DNA from: Streptomyces sp. NBC_00091
GTDB lineage: Bacteria; Actinomycetota; Actinomycetes; Streptomycetales; Streptomycetaceae
Assembly: GCF_026343185.1 (NCBI RefSeq)
Contig: NZ_JAPEMA010000001.1
Span: 1,116,001-1,180,000, forward strand
DNA: 64,000 nucleotides
Direction: 5' to 3'
The notes below the pieces were generated by a model, which was given only the letters and a program-made list of their open reading frames with translations, made no database searches and was not told where the DNA came from. Below, piece by piece: positions 56,170 to 64,000 of this stretch (position 1 is the stretch's first letter; every line of letters begins with the position of its first letter). A program made the translations under genes and the position numbers.

Positions 56170-56426
56170 CGGTCGATGACACTCCTTGTGACTGTGCGGG
56201 ATCCGGCTGCTGTGCGGGATCTTCGCTGCGAATGTACTGGAGAACGTACGACACCCGAAGGCCCTTGGGGCAGCACCGCGGTCATATGCGCGGTGGCGGA
56301 TGTAAGTACAGCGTATCGAAGGAAGGTTCTCTCGCGACATAGGGCGCACAGGAGGCGCACGATGCGTGTCGGCGCCTTCCGGTGGTTTCCCCCGGATACC
56401 GCTGCTTCCGGTGCCGTACGGCCCGG

Positions 56427-56462
56427 GTTGCCGGATTCCGGGGGCTTCCGGAATCCGGCAAC
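56427..56462. terminator. thrC terminator
   Basis: GTTGCCGGATTCC pairs with GGAATCCGGCAAC. An overlapping alternative CAACGGGG/CCCCGTTG lies at 56459-56481. The rest of 56170-56426 has no gene; a promoter for thrB must lie there. Confidence 0.75.
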
Positions 56463-56496
56463 GGGGCGTGGAGCCCCCGTTGCCGGGGGCCCGGGG

Positions 56497-57567
56497 TCAG
56501 ATCAGGCCGAGACGGATGGCCGCGGCCTCGGCGTCCACCGGGACGGTGACCGGCTGCGGAGCCCCGGCGACGGCCCAGTCGGGGTCCTTGAGGCCGTTGC
56601 CGGTGACGGTGCACACGATCGTCTGGCCGGGGTCGACCAGACCGGCCTCGGCGGCCTTCAGCAGACCGGCGACCGAAGCGGCCGAGGCAGGCTCGACGAA
56701 GACGCCCTCCTGCGCGGCCAACAGCCGGTAGGCGGCCAGGATCTGGCGGTCCGTCACCTCGTCGATGAAGCCACCCGACTCGTCACGGGCCGCGAGGGCG
56801 TAGTCCCAGGAGGCCGGGTTGCCGATCCGGATCGCGGTGGCGATGGTGTGCGGCTCCTTGACGATCTCGCCGCGCACGATCGGCGCGGAGCCGGAGGCCT
56901 GGAAACCCCACACGCGGGGCGTACGGGAGGCCAGGCCATCGACCTTGTACTCCTTGAAGCCCTTCCAGTACGCGGTGATGTTGCCGGCGTTGCCGACGGG
57001 CAGCACATGGATGTCGGGGGCGTCGCCGAGCGCGTCGACGATCTCGAACGCGGCCGTCTTCTGGCCCTCGATGCGCACCGGGTTGACGGAATTGACCAGC
57101 GCCACCGGGTAGTTGTCGGACAGCGCGCGGGCCAGGTCCAGGCAGTCGTCGAAGTTGCCGTCGACCTGAAGGATCTTGGCGCCGTGGATCAGCGCCTGGC
57201 CCATCTTGCCGAGCGCGATCTTGCCGCGGGGCACGAGGACGGCGGACACCATGCCGGCGCGCACCGCGTATGCGGCGGCGGAGGCCGAGGTGTTGCCCGT
57301 GGAGGCACAGATGACGGCCTTGGCGCCGTCCTCCTTGGCCTTGCTGATGGCCATGGTCATGCCGCGGTCCTTGAAGGACCCGGTGGGGTTGGCACCCTCG
57401 ACCTTGAGGTGGACCTCGCAGCCGGTGCGCTCGGAGAGCACCTGGGCGGGGACGAGGGGAGTGCCGCCCTCGCGGAGCGTGACCACGGGGGTCGCGTCCG
57501 TCACCGGCAGCCGGTCACGGTACTCCTCGATGATGCCGCGCCACTGGTGGGTGCGATTGCTGCTCAT
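56497..57567 (-). CDS. thrC: Threonine synthase
   Basis: A 356-residue PLP enzyme. PLP lysine in [18 protein letters not shown], phosphate site in [15 protein letters not shown], and [20 protein letters not shown]. Converts O-phosphohomoserine to threonine. Six bases after hom, co-transcribed. Confidence 0.97.
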   Translation of the reverse strand: MSSNRTHQWRGIIEEYRDRLPVTDATPVVTLREGGTPLVPAQVLSERTGCEVHLKVEGANPTGSFKDRGMTMAISKAKEDGAKAVICASTGNTSASAAAYAVRAGMVSAVLVPRGKIALGKMGQALIHGAKILQVDGNFDDCLDLARALSDNYPVALVNSVNPVRIEGQKTAAFEIVDALGDAPDIHVLPVGNAGNITAYWKGFKEYKVDGLASRTPRVWGFQASGSAPIVRGEIVKEPHTIATAIRIGNPASWDYALAARDESGGFIDEVTDRQILAAYRLLAAQEGVFVEPASAASVAGLLKAAEAGLVDPGQTIVCTVTGNGLKDPDWAVAGAPQPVTVPVDAEAAAIRLGLI

Positions 57568-57573
57568 GGGTCC

Positions 57574-58878
57574 TTACTCCCCTTCAACACGCATGATGCT
57601 GGCCACGCCGCGCACGGTGTCCAGCTTCCGCAGCGCCTCGACGGTCCCGGAAAGGGCGGAGTCGGGTGCGCGGTGGGTGACGACGACGAGGGAGGCCTCA
57701 TTGCCGACCCCGTCCGGACGTCCTTGCTGTCGTACCGTGTCGATCGACACGCCGTGCTCCGCGAAGGTGGTCGCCACCTGGGCCAGGACACCCGGCTTGT
57801 CCGCCACGTCGAGGCTGATGTGGTAGCGGGTGACGACATCCCCCATGGGGCTGACCGGCAGCTGGGTGTACGCCGACTCGCCGGGCCCCGTTGCCTCGGC
57901 GAGCTTGTTGCGGCAGACGGCGACGAGGTCGCCGAGGACCGCGGAGGCGGTCGGCGAGCCACCCGCGCCGGGCCCGTAGAACATGAGCCGCCCGGCGGCC
58001 TCGGCCTCGACGAAGACGGCGTTGTACGCCTCGCGGACGGAGGCGAGCGGGTGGCTGAGCGGGATCATCGCCGGGTGGACGCGGGCGGTCACCGACTGCC
58101 CGTCCGCGGCGCGCTCCAGGATCGCCAGGAGCTTGATGGTGCAGCCCATCCGCTTGGCGGAGGCGAAGTCGGCGGCGCTGACCTCGGTCATGCCCTCACG
58201 GTAGACGTCGTCGAGGCGGACCCGGGTGTGGAAGGCGATGCCGGCCAGGATCGCGGCCTTGGCGGCGGCGTCGTAGCCCTCCACGTCGGCGGTGGGGTCG
58301 GCCTCGGCGTACCCGAGGGCGGTGGCCTCGTCGAGCGCCTCCTGGTAGCCGGCGCCGGTCGAGTCCATCTTGTCGAGGATGAAGTTCGTCGTGCCGTTGA
58401 CGATGCCCATCACCCGGTTGATCTTGTCGCCGGCGAGGGACTCGCGCATCGGGCGGACCAGCGGGATGGCGCCGGCCACGGCGGCCTCGTAGTACAGGTC
58501 CAGCCCGTGCTGCTCGGCCGCGGCGTGCAGGGCGGCGCCGTCCTGGGCGAGCAGCGCCTTGTTCGCGGAGACGACGGAGATGCCGTGCTCGAAGGCGGTG
58601 GTGATCAGGGTGCGGGCGGGCTCGATGCCGCCGATGACCTCGATGGCCACGTCGATGTCGCCCCGTTTGAGGAGGGCGGTCGCGTCCGTGGTGATCAGCG
58701 ACGGGTCGATGCCCTCGCGCACCTTGGAGGGACGGCGCACAGCCACGCCGGCGAGTTCGACGGGCGCGCCGATCCTGGCTGTCAGATCGTCGGCGTGCGT
58801 CGTCATGATGCGCGCCACCTCTGAGCCGACCACTCCACAGCCCAGCAGCGCCACCTTCAGCGGACGCGTACGCATCAT
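57574..58878 (-). CDS. hom: Homoserine dehydrogenase
   Basis: A 434-residue enzyme: NAD(P) loop VALLGCGVVGSEVA, catalytic region GIVNGTTNFIL and EADPTADVEGYDAAAK, and C-terminal ACT domain (ISLDVADKPGVLAQVATTFA) for threonine feedback. Start MMRTRPLKV; either Met possible. A long inverted repeat lies in its upstream region. Confidence 0.97.
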   Translation of the reverse strand: MMRTRPLKVALLGCGVVGSEVARIMTTHADDLTARIGAPVELAGVAVRRPSKVREGIDPSLITTDATALLKRGDIDVAIEVIGGIEPARTLITTAFEHGISVVSANKALLAQDGAALHAAAEQHGLDLYYEAAVAGAIPLVRPMRESLAGDKINRVMGIVNGTTNFILDKMDSTGAGYQEALDEATALGYAEADPTADVEGYDAAAKAAILAGIAFHTRVRLDDVYREGMTEVSAADFASAKRMGCTIKLLAILERAADGQSVTARVHPAMIPLSHPLASVREAYNAVFVEAEAAGRLMFYGPGAGGSPTASAVLGDLVAVCRNKLAEATGPGESAYTQLPVSPMGDVVTRYHISLDVADKPGVLAQVATTFAEHGVSIDTVRQQGRPDGVGNEASLVVVTHRAPDSALSGTVEALRKLDTVRGVASIMRVEGE

Positions 58879-58943
58879 TCGACCTACGCCTTTCGATCTT
58901 TCTTCGCTCCCCGGCGCGCGGTTTGCGCGTCAGGTATGAACCA

Positions 58944-58992
58944 GTCTCACTCAATGGACAGAAGATTCCATCTCCGGTCCATTGAGTGAGAC
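58944..58992. promoter_or_regulatory. 16-bp inverted repeat upstream of hom
   Basis: GTCTCACTCAATGGAC (58944-58959) and its exact reverse complement (58977-58992) are 17 bp apart. A partial third half-site, CTGAGAC (58999-59005) ending in ACGTC, follows. The 177-bp lysA-hom gap contains no other feature. It may be an operator for hom-thrC or the lysA terminator; the low GC of the arms is against a plain terminator. Confidence 0.6.
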
Positions 58993-59055
58993 GTGGACTG
59001 AGACGTCTACACGCCTATTTTGGGGGTCTGGGGGCTTTTCCCAGAAACATGGGGT

Positions 59056-60447
59056 TCATCCGAGGTCGAGGGACAGGAGATCTTCTTCCGTCTCGCGGCG
59101 GACGATCACCCGCGCCTGTCCGTCGCGCACGGCGACGACGGGCGGGCGCAGCGCGTGGTTGTAGTTGCTGGCCATGGAGCGGCAGTACGCCCCGGTGGCG
59201 GGCACGGCGAGGAGGTCGCCGGGCGCCAGGTCGGCGGGGAGGAAGGCGTCCTTCACGACGATGTCACCGCTCTCGCAGTGCTTGCCGACGACGCGGACGA
59301 GCATGGGCTCGGCGTCGGAGACCCGGGAGACCAGGGTGACTGCGTACTCGGCGTCGTAGAGGGCGGTGCGGATGTTGTCGGACATGCCGCCGTCGACGGA
59401 GACGTACGTACGCAGCCCCTCGAGCGGCTTGATGGTGCCGACCTCGTAGAGGGTGAAGGCCGTCGGCCCGACGATGGCGCGGCCGGGCTCGACGGAGATC
59501 CGGGGCGCCTTGAGGCCGGCGCTCTCGCACTCCCGCGCCACGATCTCGGTGAGGGCCTTGGCGATCTCGTGCGGCTCGCGCGGGTCGTCGGAGGAGGTGT
59601 AGGCGATGCCGAGGCCGCCGCCGAGGTCGATCTCGGGGAGCTCGACGCCGTGCTCGTCGCGTACGGCGGCCAGCAGCCGGATCACCCGCTTGGCGGACAC
59701 CTCGAAGCCGGCCATGTCGAAGATCTGGGAGCCGATGTGGGAGTGGACGCCGAGCAGCTCGAGGGAGTCGTGCCCGAGGGCCCGGCGTACGGCCTCGGCG
59801 GCGGACCCGTCCGCCACCGCGATCCCGAACTTCTGGTCCTCGTGGGCCGTCGCGATGAACTCGTGCGTGTGCGCCTCGACGCCCACCGTCACGCGGATCT
59901 GCACGGGCTGGCGTACGCCCAGCTCGCGGGCGATGTGCGCGACGCGGGCGATCTCCTGGAAGGAGTCGAGCACGATCCGCCCGACGCCGGCCGTGATGGC
60001 CCGGCGGATCTCGCCCTCGGACTTGTTGTTGCCGTGGAAGGCGATCCGCGCGGCGGGCATCTCGGCGGCGAGGGCGGTGGCCAGCTCCCCGCCGGAGCAC
60101 ACGTCGAGGTTCAGCCCTTCTTCCTTCAGCCACTTCACGACGGCCTTGGAGAGGAAGGCCTTCCCCGCGTAGAACACATCCGCTTCCTTGCCGAAGGCGT
60201 GCGCCCAGGCGCGGCAGCGGGCCCGGAAGTCCTCCTCGTCGAGGAAGTAGGCGGGGGTCCCGAACTCCTCGGCGAGCCGCGTCACTTCGATGCCGCCGAC
60301 GCACGCCACGCCCTCGTCGTCGCGCCTGACGGTCCTGGACCACACCTTCTCGTCGAGCGCGTTCAGGTCGGCGGGCGGCGGGGCGTAGTGGCCCTCGGGC
60401 AGGACGTCGGCGTGGCGGGGCCCGGCGGGGTGCGCGGAACGGCTCAT
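59056..60447 (-). CDS. lysA: Diaminopimelate decarboxylase
   Basis: A 463-residue fold-III PLP enzyme, ATG 60447. PLP lysine in VFYAGKAFLSKAVVKW, GGGLGIAY, and CESGD with the catalytic Cys. Final step of lysine biosynthesis. Follows the ArgS-like gene after 19 bp. Confidence 0.96.
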   Translation of the reverse strand: MSRSAHPAGPRHADVLPEGHYAPPPADLNALDEKVWSRTVRRDDEGVACVGGIEVTRLAEEFGTPAYFLDEEDFRARCRAWAHAFGKEADVFYAGKAFLSKAVVKWLKEEGLNLDVCSGGELATALAAEMPAARIAFHGNNKSEGEIRRAITAGVGRIVLDSFQEIARVAHIARELGVRQPVQIRVTVGVEAHTHEFIATAHEDQKFGIAVADGSAAEAVRRALGHDSLELLGVHSHIGSQIFDMAGFEVSAKRVIRLLAAVRDEHGVELPEIDLGGGLGIAYTSSDDPREPHEIAKALTEIVARECESAGLKAPRISVEPGRAIVGPTAFTLYEVGTIKPLEGLRTYVSVDGGMSDNIRTALYDAEYAVTLVSRVSDAEPMLVRVVGKHCESGDIVVKDAFLPADLAPGDLLAVPATGAYCRSMASNYNHALRPPVVAVRDGQARVIVRRETEEDLLSLDLG

Positions 60448-60466
60448 CAAAATCTCTCTTCGCGTG

Positions 60467-61399
60467 TCACAGGAAGTCGGGGGCGTCTATGCCGAGGAGG
60501 GCGAGGCCGCCTGCCAGCACCGTCCCGGCGGCTTCGGCGAGTGCCAGCCGGGCGCGGTGGGCGGCCGAGGGTTTCTCGTCCCCCTGGGGCAGGACCTGGT
60601 GCTGGAAGTCGAGGAGCGCGTCGGCGACGGCGACGAGGTGCCGGGTGAGCCGCTCGGGGGCCTGGTGGTGCGCGGCGGCTTCGAGGGCGAGGGGGTACTC
60701 GGCGAGGGCGCGCAGCAGTTCGCGGCCTTCCGGACTGTCCCCCGGTTCCCCCCGGAAGCCGAGGCGGGCGGCGTTCCTGCCAAGGGCACGGGCGCGTGTG
60801 TACGCATACCGCACGCGGAAGAACTCGCTGGACTCGTCCTGGACGAGGAGGCCGGGCGTGAAGGAGGGGGTCTCGCGGGCGGGTACGGCGAGCATGGCCC
60901 AGGCCGCGGCGTCCGCCCCGTACGCCGCCACCACGTCCCCGTCCCGCCGGGCGACGGGCGCGACCCGGAGCTCCGGGCCCCCTCGCCTGCCCTGGCTCGC
61001 TTCGATCCTCTCCACCGCCCCGCGGACGACCCGCTCGCGCGGTTCCCCGTCGGGGGCGTGGCCGTAGCGGAGGCCGCGCGCGCGGATGTCGTGTACGAGT
61101 CCGGCGGCGGGGGTGGGCGCGAGGGTGAAGTTCAGGAACCCGGCTCCGGTGATCTCCACGCTCTCGATCCCGGGCTCGTCGGCGAGCAGCCGGCCGGCGA
61201 GCACCCGGGCCACCTCGCGGGGCTCGCGCCGGGCGCTCTTCGCCACCTGGAGGGCGACGGGGGTGGCGTACTCCCCCACTCCGCCGGGTCGGGTCCGCTC
61301 GACGACCACCCGCTCCGGCACGTTTCCGGCCAGCTCCCCGCCCTCGACGGCACGTCGTACGGCTTGTACGACGGCACGAGAGAGGTCGGCGGGGATCAC
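60467..61399 (-). CDS. nrtL: ArgS-related anticodon-binding protein without catalytic core
   Basis: A 310-residue protein, GTG 61399. The N-terminal about 110 residues resemble the additional N-terminal domain of arginyl-tRNA synthetase (EYATPVALQVAKSARREPRE, VEITGAGFLNFTLAP). The last 130 residues are a DALR anticodon-binding domain (FFRVRYAYTRARALGRNAAR, FQHQVLPQG). The Rossmann catalytic core with HIGH and KMSKS motifs is missing between them. Such proteins are annotated NrtL in Streptomyces, to my memory. It is coupled to lysA, mirroring the argS-lysA operon of corynebacteria; a tRNA-Arg-sensing role is inference. Confidence 0.85.
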   Translation of the reverse strand: MIPADLSRAVVQAVRRAVEGGELAGNVPERVVVERTRPGGVGEYATPVALQVAKSARREPREVARVLAGRLLADEPGIESVEITGAGFLNFTLAPTPAAGLVHDIRARGLRYGHAPDGEPRERVVRGAVERIEASQGRRGGPELRVAPVARRDGDVVAAYGADAAAWAMLAVPARETPSFTPGLLVQDESSEFFRVRYAYTRARALGRNAARLGFRGEPGDSPEGRELLRALAEYPLALEAAAHHQAPERLTRHLVAVADALLDFQHQVLPQGDEKPSAAHRARLALAEAAGTVLAGGLALLGIDAPDFL

Positions 61400-61479
61400 G
61401 GAACCCAGCCTAGGGGAGAAGCCCCTTCCCCATGCATCGGGTTTCGCCATATGAACAGGGGCGGCCCGCGCCGCCCCGC

Positions 61480-61899
61480 TCAGGCCCCTCGGCCGGCCCT
61501 CCCGGCCCGGCCGGCGGGGGCGCCCTTCCGCTCGACGAGGCGCCGTACGACCCTCACCAGCTCGGCGGGCTCGAACGGCTTGGCGACGAACGCATCCACC
61601 CCGGCGGCGATCCCCGCCTCGACCTCGTGCTGCGTACAGGCGCTCACGATGGCCACGGGCACGTGCCGGGTCCGCGGATCGGCCCGCAACTGCGCGGCGG
61701 CCCCGAACCCGTCCAGCCGTGGCATGACCACGTCGAGGGTGATCGCATCGGGGCACACGCGATGGACGACGTCCAGACACTCGGCACCATCGCTCGCGGT
61801 CACGACCTCGAAGCCCTCCAGCTCGAGATTGACCTTGATCAGCTGCCGGATGACCTTGTTGTCGTCGACAACAAGCACCCGGCCCGAGGCGCCTGGCAC
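61480..61899 (-). CDS. Single-domain response regulator
   Basis: About 139 residues from GTG 61899 (VPGASGRVLVVDDNKVIRQL); longer starts up to 62028 are possible but unlike the family. Receiver domain only: VVDDNK pocket, phospho-acceptor in ITLDVVMPRLDG, and K in VAKPFEP. No output domain and no kinase gene nearby, so it is an orphan CheY-like protein. The short Arg/Gly-rich tail (GRAGRAGRGA) is unusual. Confidence 0.88.
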   Translation of the reverse strand: MPGASGRVLVVDDNKVIRQLIKVNLELEGFEVVTASDGAECLDVVHRVCPDAITLDVVMPRLDGFGAAAQLRADPRTRHVPVAIVSACTQHEVEAGIAAGVDAFVAKPFEPAELVRVVRRLVERKGAPAGRAGRAGRGA

Positions 61900-62053
61900 A
61901 AGTCGAGAGTAGGTCGCCCTAAGCCCCCGCGTCCGGGTTTTTGCCACTTCCACCCCCTCCGGGCGACCGACCTCCCCCTCCCCCTCAAATCGGTTCCTGA
62001 TCACCCTGCGGAAGCTGGTAGTGTTCAACCCGTCGCCGCAACGCGAACGACAC

Positions 62054-62125
62054 GCCCCCGTAGCTCAGGGGATAGAGCAACGGCCTCCGGAGCCGTGTGC
62101 GCAGGTTCGAATCCTGCCGGGGGCA
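62054..62125 (+). tRNA. tRNA-Arg (anticodon CCG)
   Basis: Complete cloverleaf: acceptor GCCCCCG/CGGGGGC, D stem GCTC/GAGC, anticodon stem ACGGC/GCCGT with loop CTCCGGA (anticodon CCG, codon CGG), T arm GCAGG-TTCGAAT-CCTGC, discriminator A, no encoded CCA. A recombinase pseudogene lies just downstream, so its 3' end may have served as an attachment site. Confidence 0.97.
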
Positions 62126-62141
62126 CTTCGCGAGGAGTGCT

Positions 62142-62185
62142 AAAGAAGCCTCTGACCTGCAGAAATGCAAGTCAGAGGCTTTCTT
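62142..62185 (+). terminator. tRNA-Arg terminator
   Basis: AAGCCTCTGAC pairs with GTCAGAGGCTT, with an inner TGCA/TGCA, followed by TTCTTGTT. Confidence 0.85.
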
Positions 62186-62360
62186 GTTCATGCCAAAAGA
62201 CACGCGGCCGGTGTGACCGTTGCACTTTCTAGCACCTTGCCTCTCACACGTCCCTGACCTGCGCTTTTGCCCCGACGCGTCTACGAGATCGGGCGCGCCC
62301 GACCGCGTGAAACCGGCTCGCGCGGGAGATGCGTGGGACGCAAGGTCTACGCGGACCGCT

Positions 62361-62379
62361 TGATTCTCCATGAGAATCA
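62361..62379. promoter_or_regulatory. Perfect 8-3-8 palindrome
   Basis: TGATTCTC-CAT-GAGAATCA. The form resembles boxes of Fur/Zur-type metalloregulators, but no target gene adjoins; it ends 11 bases from the recombinase stop. The rest of 62186-62360 shows only TCGGGCGCGCCCGA near 62288. Confidence 0.35.
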
Positions 62380-62389
62380 TGACGGTCCC

Positions 62390-63539
62390 TCAGTTGCACT
62401 CGTCCAGAAGCGCGTCGATGCGTCTGTTCGCGAGGGCCTGGCGCCCATAAAGGCACTTCGCATACCGGGTCATGAGGACCTCCACGCTGCTCCCAGCCCG
62501 TTCGGCGGCTTGGGTGGGATCGACGCCGGCGTTCAGCCAGGTGGACAGGGCCGAGTGCCGCAGATCGTAGGGGCGGGAGTTCGTGCGGGAGTGGCACCGT
62601 ACGCGTGCCTCCCGGCGGGCGACTCTTCAGACCGCGCAGGTCGTGATTTCGTCCGCTGTCGGTCCACTTCTTGCCTACGGAGGGGCGGGTGGCATGAAGG
62701 ACCACGGCGCCTCACCCTTCCGTCGGCAGTTCGCAGTCCGGCAAGGTAACCGCCACGGCTTCGGCCGGCCGCAGCCCCCCGTAGTACATCCCGGCGAAGA
62801 GGCCGACCAGCCTCCGCCCCCGTGCCCGCCCGTAACCACCGACGTAGGAGACCGCACAGAGCAGGTTCCGGGCCTGCTGGGGATTGACGACCACCCGGGG
62901 ATCGACCTGCTGGACGGTTTCGGTGCTGCGCCAGCTGATGTTGGCCAGTGGATCGGCGCGGAGCTGACCTAGCTCGATCGCGTACCGCACCGCGTTCACG
63001 AACGTCATCCGCTTGCGCCGCTGCGTCTCGGCAGCCGCAACCGTGCCGCCCCTCTTCAGCCGGAGGGCCTGCAGCACACCCCGCATCACGGCTGGGTCCA
63101 GCAGGTCATCCAGGGGGCGTGAAGCCCGGGCGACCCAGTCCAGGGCAAACCGCACCTCTGTGGGTGCCTTGCGCACATCGGGACGAGGCACCACGAACGC
63201 CCAGTTTCGCAACGCCCGCCGCAACAACTCGTCATCCGGCCGGCCTCGCGTCCTTCGGAGCATGGCCTCGGTGATCGAGCACAGAGCATCGTTGGTCTCG
63301 CTCCGGGTCTTCGCCGCGACCTGCACCCAGCGCGCCTCCAGATATTCGAGCGAGAAGGCGTACCAGCTGATGAGGGCCGGACCACGCCCCTTCCTCGCCC
63401 GGCCGAAGTCATCAGCGGCGGCTTCCCTGACCGCCCGGACCAACGAGGACCCGATCTCCTCGGCCAGCGCCCTGACATCCTCACCCTCCCCCGCCTCGCG
63501 CCTCCGGCGGGACTGCGCGGCGACCACCGCCTTCGGCAC
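62390..63539 (-). pseudogene. Decayed tyrosine recombinase (integrase)
   Basis: Three blocks in different frames. 63539-62712 gives the core-binding domain and the first catalytic Arg (AGMYYGGLRPAEAVAVTLPD). 62705-62580 continues in another frame (LHATRPSVGKKWTDSGRNHD ... RTVPLPHEL). About 90 codons are then missing. The last block, ending 62390, carries RPYDLRHSALSTWLNAGVDP with the H-x2-R-like site and the catalytic Tyr in VEVLMTRYAKCLYGRQ. All catalytic landmarks except the lost middle are recognisable, so this was a functional integrase beside tRNA-Arg. Codons upstream of 63539 are not recognised. Confidence 0.85.
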
Positions 63540-63839
63540 GCGCCCCTTCTTGGGGCCACCTCATACCCGGCCTACCGCACTCCGCATGGCACCCACCACC
63601 TCTCTCCAGGTCAACGCAGCACCTGCGCCAGCCATGCCAGCCGGAAACCGCCGTGGCAGGTAGGCCGCCAAGGCGCGCTTGCCCTGGCCCGCGCCGACGA
63701 CCTACGCCCCCCTCGGCGGCTCCGTCAGCGCAGCGCGGGATCTCCATCGCCGCGGATCGGGCCAAAGCAGGTTGAAGGAAAACTTCAAATCTGGCAGACT
63801 CGACCTGAATCGAAGTCCAGAGTTTGACTGGAGGCACGA
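63540..63839. other. 300-bp stretch without a supported gene
   Basis: Open frames here lack coding character. At 63772-63788 the repeat TTGAAG-GAAAA-CTTCAA stands about 50 bp before the next gene and may be an operator or promoter element. The last 70 bp are AT-rich for this genome. Confidence 0.4.
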
Positions 63840-64000
63840 ATGCCCATGCGCCCCATCAGCGTCGACGACGAAGTGTTCGCTTTCCTACAAAGCCACGGTG
63901 AGCCCCTCGTGGATACGCCCAATGACGTTCTTCGGCGCCTCCTCCTCGATGACAGTGCCCCCGCCGCGGAACGGCGCCCCGGGGATCTGGCCCCACTCAT
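63840..64000 (+). CDS. 5' end of a gene with SeqA-N-like start (partial)
   Basis: ATG 63840 follows CTGGAGGC; the window ends after about 53 codons. The start, RPISVDDEVFAFLQSHGEPL, then VDTPNDVLRRLLLDD, resembles the N-terminal oligomerisation domain of SeqA (IEVDDELY...ASDILRRML), a ribbon-helix-helix relative found also at the front of some DNA-modification or restriction-linked proteins. Full length and function cannot be seen. Its position past a dead integrase suggests accessory cargo, possibly a defence gene; that is a guess. Confidence 0.7.
   Translation, partial: MPMRPISVDDEVFAFLQSHGEPLVDTPNDVLRRLLLDDSAPAAERRPGDLAPL

Noticed and set aside
63481..63837. 118-codon minus frame before the integrase remnant
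   Set aside because: Arg/Gly-rich, overlaps the integrase frame, no ribosome site and no similarity I can name.

Overview
This is chromosomal DNA of a Streptomyces (or very close relative): very high GC, GTG/TTG starts, many 4-nt stop/start overlaps, and a gene order (lysA-hom-thrC-thrB-rho-rpmE-prfA-prmC-tsaC-glyA-atp operon-chiC/chiR/chiS ... filP-scy-mce-meaB) that I recall as the conserved core arrangement of Streptomyces, running in the order of S. coelicolor SCO5351 to about SCO5410. No plasmid origin, CRISPR array or secondary-metabolite cluster was seen. Assignments rest on reading the translations and on family knowledge; no search was run.

Layout. 0.2-2.3 kb: a three-gene operon (SRPBCC protein, DUF4166 protein, TetR regulator) read from a promoter region with three copies of a palindromic operator. 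2.4-6.3 kb: a DUF3817 gene followed by an MTH1187-type thiamine-binding gene that is cut in two by a 3.3-kb island. The island carries an IS605-type TnpB nuclease gene, an XRE/TPR-like regulator and a divergent operon of three tiny proteins. 6.5-8.6 kb: three overlapping AIM24-family genes. 8.7-12 kb: MarR regulator, MeaB, acetyl-CoA acetyltransferase and methylmalonyl-CoA epimerase, then a dead TnpB fragment. 12.6-18.2 kb: the polarity and cytoskeleton coiled-coil genes scy and filP. 18.3-22.3 kb: two paralogous ABC-2 transporter pairs. 22.3-31.8 kb: zinc-binding protein, flavin monooxygenase, SCO5389-like protein, mismatch endonuclease NucS, a large proline-tailed ATPase, LysE exporter, STAS protein, 3-hydroxybutyryl-CoA dehydrogenase, cobalamin adenosyltransferase and a membrane protein.

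31.9-35.8 kb: chiS-chiR two-component system and the secreted chitinase chiC with its direct-repeat promoter. 35.9-44.4 kb: DUF2550 gene and the complete F1Fo ATP synthase operon atpIBEFHAGDC, with a Rex-like operator upstream. 44.6-52.4 kb: MraY/WecA-type glycosyltransferase, glyA, a phosphatase-fold protein lacking its nucleophile, tsaC, prmC, prfA, rpmE and an LCP protein. 52.7-61.9 kb: rho, thrB, thrC, hom, lysA, an ArgS-like protein without the catalytic core, and a single-domain response regulator. 62.0-64 kb: tRNA-Arg(CCG), a decayed tyrosine recombinase beside it and the start of a SeqA-N-like gene, which looks like the edge of an integrated accessory element.

How the parts work together: meaB, mce, the cobalamin adenosyltransferase, thiolase and hydroxybutyryl-CoA dehydrogenase all serve acyl-CoA/methylmalonyl-CoA metabolism. 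prfA-prmC-tsaC-rpmE serve translation. lysA-hom-thrC-thrB make aspartate-family amino acids. scy-filP direct tip growth. The two accessory patches (2.5-5.8 kb and 62-64 kb) are where novelty is most likely.
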